Below are positions 12,608 through 24,600 of a stretch of DNA of 64,000 bases, in pieces; position 1 is the first letter of the stretch, and the number at the start of each line of letters is the position of its first letter. The translations under genes and the position numbers were made by a program. Below the pieces are notes generated by a model. It was not told the origin of the DNA. It did no database searches and was given only the letters and a program-made list of their open reading frames with translations. The stretch is taken from NCBI GenBank assembly GCA_022747635.1, contig JAKTNV010000009.1, forward strand, positions 2,389,064 to 2,453,063. The letters are read 5' to 3'. The stretch comes from Hetaerina americana (taxonomy: Eukaryota > Arthropoda > Insecta > Odonata > Calopterygidae).

Positions 12608-15600
12608 GTAAAGTAACTGCATATCATATTCTGGTGTTCTCTATCTCATATTATAGTTCAAAGTAAGTAGTACCTGTTATTCTTTCATTTTATCTTTTCA
12701 GTTTTATCAAAAGTGTATGATCTACATGACCAATGGATTTCATTAAAACCTAGATAGTTACGAGGAGATGTAATAAGGCTTGTTGTCTAGCTGATTTTTG
12801 TGTTTTATACTAATATTTTATACTCTGCATTAGTTTTAACAACCTACATATCGATAAATATAAACATGTATAAAAGATTAATAACTTTCCATACTTCTTA
12901 TTGATGACAAGAACTCAAATATTCGCAAGATACCAGTAGTTGTGATACTCAACCATAATATGGATCCTTAATTCAATACCAAATTGTCAATGATATTATT
13001 TGCAACTTTTGCGTTGTCAAAAACAATCACTATTAATGGATTTCTTACCTTAGGAGGAGAACTTGGAGCGAGTTTATTTAATGGCCCTCCTGGCGCAATG
13101 TGTGACTTCAGAATGCCTTTGGGACAAGGGGTTTGGCCGCTCTTCCATTTTCTGTTTGGAGCCAAAAGTTGCTGTATTCAAAAGTCAATTGACCTCCTGT
13201 AATGCTCTTAGTATGAACCATGAAGCATTGTGGCAGTACTTGGCACGAGAGTTGATGAGTTCACACTTGGCCAGCCAACAGACCAAATATTTAGCCTTCC
13301 TTTCTTGCACTCGGTAAGAGGACGATCATATTATGAATTAACCAAATGATTTGACAGAAATGGATTGGAAGATTAAGGAGAATGTTAGTGTGGAAATCTG
13401 TGACACCCACTCCTCTCAAATGTATGCCCTTCATACAGTTTACTCAAAGAAATATTAAGTTCTGCTCATTATACAAAATGAGGCCCTTATAAGTCTCGAA
13501 ATTCATATCATATGCAAGTCTTATAACCACAAGTTTATTAGCCATATCTGCCTCAAGTGTCAAAAACTAATTTTAAAAATCTGATTGTAATACACTGGTA
13601 AATATTTAACAATCCTTATTCCATCTATGACTTCATGGCAAGAATTCAGCCATTTACACATCTAAGTAACCATATATCAAAGGCTGTTACAAGAAGTTTA
13701 TCATTATAAAGTACATGGAGTCAGTAATACCCAGAATTACATCAACTTGATCTATTGACTTATCATATTACTCGAGACCTGTAGGCAGTGGGTTGAAAGT
13801 TTCAATTCTCTTTTGAAATAGGGATTTGATATTTGAATCTTATGAAATGACAGTTTAGGCACTTTTTTCTCAGCCTTTACTTTAGTAGACCATAACTGGC
13901 CCACATTTACCTTTGACTATTATCATTTTTCTTATTACAAGTCATTCAACATTTTGTGAACACAATGAGGACTTTTTTTGTGTAAATGAGTAAGTTCACT
14001 AATTCCTCCTCATATTATCGAATGTTGTCATCAGGTATTGCACACAGGGAAAAGAATTCCTTCTGAATCTAAGAACAATCATTTTCCTTCATCTTCTGAA
14101 TTGCCATTCATCAAGTCATTAGGGTGAGAGGTGTGGTAAGCATAAAAATGAAATTTTGTGAAACAGATTTAAAAGAAATTGAACTTCCTTTAGCTATGAG
14201 ATGCCAGTAGATGATGCTGCCAGTAAGAAGCGAGCGGGTCGAATAAAGGGCCATGTTGCTCTTGGTGCCGGTGGCCTGGCTCTCCTGGGAACGGCATCAA
14301 TCCACACTTGGCCCCGCTCTCTCCCCGATGTCCTTCCTCATTTCCTTGATTCCACTCCGGTGGATACAAAAAAGTACTTTGATGACAGCTGTCGCAGGTA
14401 AGAAACTTTGCCATCAACATTATTATTATTATAATGATCATCATCATTATTATTGCTCATCTGCTAGTTGAGGTAGATTTTGGGTGGGCACAGCCTAAAC
14501 AATTGTACAGAAATACATTTACTTGTCTCTCCTTGCAAAAAGCACAACCTGATATCGGGTTCTGCAACAAGCCCTTCTCATGTCTCCTTAGAATTACCCC
14601 CTGCATTCCACTCTCCCCCCCTCTCACCATACCCAGCACTTCCTCCTTTGTTTGCTTCTCGGTGCATTTCACCTTCTCCATCCTTCTCCACACCCACATT
14701 TCAAAAGCCTCCAATCTAAGCACATCATCCGGCTTCAGTAATCATGTTTCTGCACCGTACATAACTACAACACCGTATGTACAAATCAAATTTTAACAAG
14801 CCTTTTCTTACCATCCTCACTGAACATCCCTGTCATCAATTCCTTCCTCCTTGTGAAAGTATATTTGTCTAATGCAATTCTTCTCCTTATGTCCCTATTA
14901 CTTTTACCATTTTGTCCAAAACACTTCTGAATTAGGTAAACTATTCAACCTGCTCTAATTTTTGCCCTCCTATTTTAACGTTTACCTTAACCTTCCTCTT
15001 TCTGAGAAACCATATAACCTTTGTTTTATTTATATTGACTATCATTCCATACCTATCGCACTGATCTTCCTATACACTCATCAATTCTTTACCCCTTGGC
15101 TGACTTACAAACTAAAGCTTAATCATCAGCAAACGTGACTTTACGAATTCCCCTTGATTTTTATTCCTATCTCCTGTTCTTCCATGCCTCCTTAATCACT
15201 TCCTCCGCATACATGTTGAACAGCACCAGTGATAATGAAACACCCTGCGGTATTCCTCTTCCGAACCCTACCCATCCAGACTCACACTGAGGAGTCTGAG
15301 ACTTGTACAGATTAACCTTCTGCCTCTCCAATCTATTCCTATTTCTTACTATATACTCAATAACCCTCCCCGGACTACAACCTTGACGTGGTGGAAGAGC
15401 TTGTGCGTTCCGATGACCCCTAGAGCTGTGCTGGCGGGAGCAATAATAATTGCTCCTGGTAGGGTCACCCATGCCAGATAGGTCGACCGTTAGGAGCCAG
15501 ACGAAAGGTAGTCCACGCAGCGTCTGTTCCTCAGTGAGGCGGCTGCAATGGCGTCTGACCCCAGAGGGGCGGCCAGTAAGTGATGGTGTCACGTTAAAAA

Positions 15601-18600
15601 CACTATTGAGGAAGGCAACGGGAAACCATCTCAATTATCATTCCCAAGATTTACATGATGGACTATATAGAGATTTTGAGCCCTGGCAACTACGGGGCCC
15701 AGCCCAATCAACCGTGTGTCGTGCCCGGCAGCGGGGGAGGCAAGGCTTCCACGGTCGTCATCCCTCGCAACCGTTGCAAGGGAAAACCAGTAGCAGCAGG
15801 ACAGAAGACACAGGAGAAGAAGACCAAATTAGTTAGAATAGGAACGTGGAATGTTAGGACAATGATGAGGACAGGGAAATTGGAGAATGTTAAGTGAGAG
15901 ATGGAAAGAATAAACATAGATATTTTAGGTCTATGCGAGGTGAAATGGAAGGATAGCGGGGATTACTGGAGTGATAAGTATAGAATAATATACAGCGGCG
16001 GGGACGAGAGCCAACGAGGGGTTGCCATTATATTAAATGAAGAGGTAGGAAGAAGCGTACCCAACATAGAGCAAGTAACGGATAGATTATTACTAGTAGG
16101 GATAAAAGCAGAACTGACGAACTTGGTTATTATTCAGGTATACATGCCACCGAGCAATCATAAGGAAGAAGAGGTCGATAGGATATACGATCAGTTAGAG
16201 GACATGATCGCGTGTGTTCCCGCAGGGAAACATTTGATAGTGATGGGGGATTGTAATGCGACGGTAGGCGGAGGAAGAGATGGTGATGAGGTGAGGGACT
16301 ACGGTTTAGGCACGAGGAATGACCGCGGGGAGAAAGCAGTTGAGTTCTGCAGGAGACAGGGGTTAGTCATCACCAACACTTGGTTTAGACACCACAAAAG
16401 ACGCAGGTATACATGGAAAATGCCAGGTGACTCAGGAAGATATCAGCTAGATTATATCCTTGTTAGACACAGGTTTAGGAACAGTGTGATAAATTCCCAC
16501 AGCTTCCCGGGAGCGTATGCGGACTCAGACCACAATTTAGTTGTAATGAAATGTAGCGTATGTTTCAAAAAGATGAGGCAGGGGCGGCGAGTTAGAAAAT
16601 GGAATGTAGAAGCATTAAATGGGTTGAAAAAGAAGGAATACAAACAGGCGGTAGATAAAATCATGGAGGATGGTATAGGGCTTAGTACTATCAAAGAAAA
16701 ATGGGAAATGATCAAGAAAGGGTTGTCTAAAGCCGCAAAAGACACTATTGGAACTGTTAACGCTAAAAGGATTAGGAAACCATGGATCACAGGTGAGATG
16801 ATTACGGAGATGGATGAGCGGAGAAAATGGAAGAATGTAAATACAGAATTAGGCAAAATGAAGTACAAAGAATTAAGCAATAAATTGAGGCGGGCAACAA
16901 ATAAAGCAAAAGAAGCATGGTGGAAGACGGAGTGCGAGGATATGGAAAGTCTGCAGAGGAAGGGTGAAATCGGTGCGCTGTACAGCAGAGTTAAATCTTT
17001 ATCGGGAAGTAAGAAAGGAAGGTCGATGATAGTAGTTAGAGATGAGGCAGGTAAGAAAATAGTCGATGCAGGAAAGATCCAAGAGAGATGGAAGGAATAT
17101 ATAGAAAAACTGTATAGTAAGGAACTTAGACCAATAAAGTTAGACATAGAAAAGGAACAAGACGTAGAGGAAGATAGCTTAGGTCTAGGCATACTCGACG
17201 ATGAGATAAGAAGGGCATTAAGGGAAATGAAGCTGAATAAGGCCGTGGGGGTGGTTAATATTTCCGCTGAACTATTAGATTGTTTAGAAAAATTTGGCAG
17301 GAAGAGGCTATATGGGCTGATTCGTAGTATCTATGAGGAAGGAATCTGGCTGGAAGACTTTGTGAGATCAGTTTTAGTTCCATTCTGAAAAAGGTAAAGG
17401 CTGCATCATATGAGGACTACGGGACAATAAGTTTGATATCCCACGCTGCTAAAGTTGTTCTCAGGACAATAAACAAAAGGATAGAGAGTTGGGCAAATGA
17501 TCACTTAGGGGATGATCAGTTTGGGTTTAGGAAGGGCAGAGGTACGCCTTATGCCATTGCAGTAATGAGATTTTTAATCTAGAGGAATATAGAACACAGC
17601 CAGGATGTATTTGCCTGTTTCGTTGATTTCGAAAAAGCGTTTGATAGAGTGAATTGGGAAAACTAATGAGTATATTGCAAAAAATAGGAATAGATTGGAG
17701 GGAATGGAGGCTAATCCGCAACCTGTACATGTCTTAGACTGCTCAGGTGCGGGTGGGAAACAGGGAGTCCGGATGGGCTGTGTTAGGAAGAGGTGTAAGG
17801 CAGGGTTGCCCATTATCACCGTTGCTGTTCAACCTGTGTGTAGAGGAAATGATTAAAGAGGCATGGAAAGAACTGGAGGTAGGAATGAAAGTCGGCAGGG
17901 AATTTGTAAAATCAGTTAGGTTCGTTGATGACCAAGCTTCTGTTTGTCAGTCATCCAAGGGGTTGCAAGCATTGCTGAGTGAATTGGAAATTCAGTGCGA
18001 CAGGTTTGGGATGAAAATCAATATTAATAAACAAAGGTTATGGGATATTCTAGAAAGAAAAAGGCTAAGCTAAACATTAAAATAGGATGGCAAAAACTAG
18101 AGCTGGTAGAACAGTTTACGTATCTGGGAAGTGTTTTGGAACTATACGGTCAATGTAGTATGCACGTTAGGAGAAGAATTGCGCTAGGCAAGGAGGCTTT
18201 CACAAGGAGGAGGGAGTTGATGAGAAGGGACGCTGAGTAAGGATATTAAGAAAAGACTCGTAAAAACTTTGATATGGAACGTAGCTATGTACGGTGCGGA
18301 ATCGTGGTCATTGAAGCAGGAGGATAGACGTAGATTGGAGGCTTTTGAAACGTGGGTGTGGAGAATAATGGAGAAGGTGAAATGGACAGAGAAGAAAACA
18401 AATGAGGAAGTACTTGGTATGGTGGGCAAAGAGAGGGGTTTGCTGGGAGAAGTCCTTTGGAGGCAGGAAAAGTGGATGAAGGGGGTGTTGACCGGCAGCG
18501 GGATGTTGAAGACTGTAATTGAGGGGAGAATGTTAGGCAAACGAGGAAAGGGAAGGAACAGGATAGGGTTGCTGGATGGGATGAAGGGAGGAAGAAAGTA

Positions 18601-21600
18601 CTCAGAGATGAAGAGGGACCTGATATAGAGTAGGATGCTGGATTTTGTGCTTTGTTTGGAGTCACAAAATGTTTTATTTAGTAGCTTTGTCCATCCAAAA
18701 ACCTACCTTAATTGGTAGATTACCTAATAATAATACTCAATAATTCTACCCGATTACCTCTATCAAAGGCCTTTTCAAAATCTATGAAACAGGCAAATAT
18801 ATTGTAAATTTTTTTTATGTTCCTCTCAATTAGTGATCTCATAACTGCAATGGCATCACACGTGCCTCTCCCCTTCCTGAACCCAAACTGAGCATCCCCT
18901 AAGTAATCATTTGCCCTACTCTCTATCCTTCTGTTGATAATCCTGAGAACAACTTAGGCTGCATTTATTGTTCTGTAGTCCTCAAATGATGTAGTCTTCA
19001 CCTTTATTGAAATAGGAACTAACACTGACCTCATGAAGTCTTCTGGCCAGACTTCATTCTCCTAGGTGCTACGAATTAGTCTTTATAGATTCTTCCTCCC
19101 ACATTTTCCTAAACCTTTTAATGGTTCCCCAGGAATGTTGTCCACCCCCATGGCCTTATTTAATTTCACTTCTCTAAATGCCCCTTTTCTCTCATCATCG
19201 ATAATGCCTAGACCTAAGCTATCTTCATCTATGTCATGCTCTCTTTCTATGTCTAAACTTGCTGGCCTAATGTTTTTACTTCACATTTCTTCTATATATT
19301 ACTTTCATACTCGGATATTTTCTGCTGCAACAAGTATTTCACAAGATTTATCTCTAACTGTTAACACAGATATTCCTTTCTTACTTTCTGATAGTTGTTT
19401 AACCTTGTTGTATAGTGCATCACTTTCACCCTTCCTCTGCAAACTTCCCATATGCTTGCACTTCCCATACACTGCATCTTTCACCATGCTTGTTTTGCTT
19501 TATTTATTGCCTGCCTCAGTTTATTATATAACCCTTTGTACTTCCTTCTGCCTAATTCAGTGTACATTCTTCCATTTCCTTCCTTCATTTATTTGTCTTA
19601 TCATCTCAACCATGATCCATGGTTTCATCATCCTTTTCCTATTAACAGTTCCTATAGTCTCTTTTTTGGCTTTCGATATCCCTTTATCGATGATTTCCCA
19701 TTTTACCCTGATAGTAATCAGTCCCTTTCTGACTCATAATTTTCTGTTTCTCCTCCAAGGACAATTTTTATTCTGGCCACAAGCCTTCACTTTATGTGGA
19801 TTTGTTCATTGTGTAATTCTACCTAATTCCCTCTATCAAATACCTTATCAAAATCCTATTACCTCCTCAATCCAGTTCATTCTTCTACTTTCTAGTTCCT
19901 AAACCACCGCTGTGCATTATATTTTTGATGCAGAAGCTACACTTCATAATTAGTTAATTAGTATACATACGACGTCTGTCCAATAAATACGCGAACCGAG
20001 GCCATAAAAACTTTATTTTGCAAAATTTAGTCTAGGTCAATTTTGTCCCCTTCATAATGCTCTCCTTATGTTGCTATGCACTTGTTACATCTTCTTTTCC
20101 ACTGTTTATGGCACCCTTGGAAGTCCTCGGCAGTTAGGATATTTAGTTTCCTCGTTGTTTCTTGTATTGTGTCTTCCACATCTTCCCAGTGGTGTCCCCT
20201 CATCACATTTTTGCATTTTGGGAATAGGAGAAAGTCGCAGGGGGCAAGATTTGGCAAATAAGGAGGATGATCAAGGATCAAGGCGATTGAATTTTTTGCC
20301 CGAAACTGGCGAACAATCGATGCTGAATGTGCAGGTCCATTGTCATGGCGTGAAGGATCCATCCTTCATGTTTGGTTAAAATAGCGTGCAATGTTGATTT
20401 TCCTAAATTCAGGTCATCAGCTATCATTCAGATGGTTTTTTGACGATCGTTAAGGACAAGGAACCGCACACAATCAATGTTGTCATCAACACAAGTGGTT
20501 GAAGGTCACCCCGGCCTTGCATCATCGGTGGCATGTTGTCGGCTAACTTTAAAATGCTTGATCCACTTGAAAACGGATGTTTTCTTCTTCGGAGCGTTAT
20601 CGCTGCGTATAGCTGCCAACATCTGTCATTTTTTGATAACTTTCACCACTGCAGTTCACCAAAAAACTTGATGTTGATTCGTGGCTCCGTGATTTCGCCA
20701 TTTTCCATTTTGGACCAGCAGTAAAAACAAGGGCAACAGGAACTATAACATGACTGGCTCCATAAGAACGGCTCGATGATCCGCCAAGCACAGACACGGC
20801 TCCTCCCCATTGGGTCTCAGCCAACTGGCGTTGCTGGAGGGCGGGGCTATAGTCCGCGCCATGGCCGCCAGATTGCGCCAGTTCGCACATTTATTGTGAA
20901 GACTATGTATACAACATACAATACAAATATCTATATATTCCATCCCCTGTTGCACTTAGTACGTGAGAACTCCAATATTCTAGTAAAACAAATACGCATA
21001 CATTTTTTGCATAAAAGTTCCACATCTATCTATATCGTATCCCCTTTGGCGGCCTCTCTAGCAGTGGGGTAACATCCTCGTCTGCCCACCCAAAGATTCA
21101 GGGTTTGACTCCTGTCTGCATGGATTTTCCTCCACCTTGGGCTTTGTGATTGTGTCCTTGTTATATCAATAATTGTCAATAGTCCGATGTAAAGGCCAAG
21201 ATTTGCTCTCTTTGGACTAATGCTAAATAAAATAAATAAATATTTAGTACGTAATTTATTTTGGGGCTTTTCCATCAATGCAAGTTTGCTCTATTTCTTC
21301 TGCAGAGGGACATATGGAGGTTGCTTTGCCACAGCAGTTGGTTCTGTATGCCATGAATTGGGGCACACATTTGATTTGGGTCATACCCAAAATGGAATCA
21401 TGGGGAGAGGTTTCCACCATATTCAAAAAATATTCATCCTTCCGCAGCACAATGAGGACACCGCTGTCAAAAGGTATCCAAAGATTCCCCTGTAAATTAT
21501 CCTAACATAGAGGGCCTTGCCATGAAAAGAATTAGCACACTAAGAAAAATTGAGTTGCATTTTAGTAGAGTCTTGTAACAATAAGGAAATTATGACCAAT

Positions 21601-24600
21601 TGACAATTTAAAATCTATTTTCCGCCAAGAAATTCAAGTTAACTCTTGTTTTTTTATTCAAATGTATTTATCAGGAGCTGCAGTGAAAAGCTGGTCCTCA
21701 ATAACATATCTCTGGAATTTAAAAAACAAAATTCTTCCACTTCATCAACTGCACACCTAAACACTGATATTAACATCTCATGGAGTCAACCAAAGAAGGA
21801 ATTTTCCTCCTCTTCATTTTCACAAATGAAGAAAATAAAGGAGAAGCAACAATTCTTAGCTGGTCCAAGCAGTAAGAAGCCTTCGAAAAATGAAGAGTTT
21901 CCTTTTTGGTCCAATGGCTGTGCCGCAATTTTGGCTTATCACAGGTACATGTAGATATCATAGGTTCCCTCCAATCACACTTCCTTAATTCTATATCAGC
22001 TGCATAATACAATATTCTGTTCATTCTCTGTTGAGAGTCATTTCAGAGGCTTGGCTAAATCCTCCCAGGCCTTGTTGTTGGGGATCTAATATTTAATTTC
22101 CAAAGGGAATAGATGCCTTATTTTTCAACTGTTTTAAATAACATGTATCATTATTGATAGTAAATTAGTTTGTTGGTATTTTATTTGCGATATAAATTAA
22201 CTTTCAGCAAATCTAATATTAAAAAATAAGAGAATGAATTGCCATATTTTCCCATCGTTAATGCATGCATTATCTATACAAAAATGTTCTGCGTTCTACT
22301 GATGCTCTTGGCCGTCCATAGTAATACAGTTCATTCGCAGAATGATGAATACTTGTATTTGCGATTGTCACTGGTGAATGTGAAAAAGCCAACATCGTTC
22401 GAATAATTACAATCTGTTAATGGTACAGTGGAGCCAACATTTCGTGCTGCATGTCAAGAGCTCAATTTGCTCGAAAACGATAATCATTGGGACACGACAA
22501 TGGCTGAAGCAACTATTTCTGCATCTCCAAATCAGATACGCTTATTATTTGCCATCATCCTTTCGACATGCTTCCCATCCAATCCGCCTGACCTGTGGAA
22601 CCAATACAAGGATAACATGTCAGAAGACATTATACATCGAATTAAAATAACCAGGTTTTGCTGTTGATTGAAGATATGTGTTACTTCATGTGCGGCAGTT
22701 AATTAGTGAAGTTAGGAATGGCAACGCCAGATCATGGATTGAAGGACGCGTTTGATAAAGAATTGGAATGTGAATATGATAGACTTGAATTAGACCAATG
22801 AGTTCAAACGAATGTACCCCTGCTGAACCCCCCGCAGAAGGAAGAATATGATACGTTTATGATGGAAATGGTGGCTTATTTTTCCTGAATGCCCGTGGTG
22901 AAACTGGGAAGATATTCATAAGAGTATCATTGCTTTTGAGCACTTCGTGCGAGATCGGATATTGCGGTCGTAGTTGCTTCTTCTGGCATACCGCTAGGAT
23001 GCCGTGCGGCTGATTCAGCATTAAAGTTGCCGTTAAACCTTAAAAATTCTGAGCAAGTGCCATGTAACATTTGAAACTGTCTGCAATGGACAAAGTTTAT
23101 TAGCATCTGCAATTGTCATATGGGACTAATGCACGATGGTGCACAAACGCTCATTGTAAGCACTTGACCGGACATTGAAAGATCTGCACAATTACTCGAG
23201 ATGCTTTGGTGGCGCAATGATTTTACTATCTGGCGATTTCCGCCAAATAGTAAAATCATTAGTAGCCGTAATTCAATTTCCAATTCGTGCTGCATTTGCG
23301 ATGGCTAATAACTAATCACAAGGCCAATTGTTGAATGTTGGTTGTCTAAATCTAGAAAACCCATGTTTTTTTCATGGTCAATTATATGTGCATGTTCTTG
23401 TGTTGGTAAACCATCGGCCTTATTTGTTCTTGCACCTGATAACAAAACAAAAAATGTTGTATATCAGAAGGTGCTTGACTAAAGAGAATAAATCCAAAAG
23501 TACAATCCGCTCGATTCGCCAACGACTTTTCAATACTTAGATTGAATAAAGAAAATGCTTTTCTGACAAGACATTGTAATACTTATTTTTGTAGTTCATT
23601 GAATTTTTTTCCCTTCTACTATTATAACAAGTCAAATATGATTAAAATCAGCAGCACGGCTGTCGTCTTCAGAATGGCGTTCTCGGGGAAGAGTGGAGAG
23701 GATGTGCGGGGGAGAGGTGGGGGAAGGGACCAATAGGAAATGAACAAGGGGGTGGGGGGGGGATATGTAGGCAGCCAATTGATGCATTCAGTGGGCTTGG
23801 TTCAGCCCGGGCGGTTTGAATGATTGGGCCACCCAGATATGCGCCATCTCGCGGGTTCTCACCTCTATTATACTAGCAGATTTGGGAAGGATTTCAATCA
23901 CTGAAACGGAGAAGCAGTCGTCAAAAGATTGATTGTGGGAAGCGGTGTGAGTAGGGATGGGATAATTAAGAAAGGTGGGAGATTTGGTGGAATATTGGTG
24001 GTTATTCATGCGGAGGGAAAGTGCGGTCGTGCATTCGCCCACGTAGAAGGGAGTTGGGCGAAAGTACTCAGAGCTGAAGAGGGACCTGATGTAGAGTAGG
24101 ATGTAGTGTTTTGCTAGGGGCTACAAATTATGTAATTAGTAATTACGTCCATCCAAAAACCTACCTTAAACGGTAGATTACCTAATAATAATAATAATAA
24201 TAATAATATATATATATATATATGTATATGTGGGTCGCGGTAGTCCAGTGGGTAGAGCGCTGGACTGCTGACCAGAGGGTCCTGGGTTCAATTCCCGGGC
24301 AAGGCACTCTGAGCACCTGCAGCTCCACCCAAGCTAAAGTGATTTTTCGGGGTACCAGGTCTTCCTGGGGAACCGTAACCGGCACAGGGAAAGGAACTGG
24401 CCCCCCTACCTTGATGTGTGAATTTTCACACGCCGTATAGGGCTTAGTGGTGATCTCTATTGAAAGGATTGGTTAGTTTTGGAAATAGATTGGTAATAAT
24501 TGAAACAAAGGATTTCTTAATCTCGCGTATTGCACACACACATTCCAACAAAGTATATGACATATTTTTCTTTTACAGATGGTTCAATGATTTTCCAGTT

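Noticed and set aside
15167..15634. Minus-strand 155-codon open frame spanning 15360
   Set aside because: It crosses the junction between two LINE copies in opposite orientation and is a chance fusion.
16452..17192. Long minus-strand open frame of 246 codons
   Set aside because: It is the antisense shadow of the LINE A1 polyprotein, with a Leu/Ser/Phe-rich composition typical of such shadows.
24231..24310. A functional tRNA gene
   Set aside because: The tRNA-like region continues into a body shared by three dispersed copies, so it is a SINE head. The same holds for 21044, 28500 and 30703.
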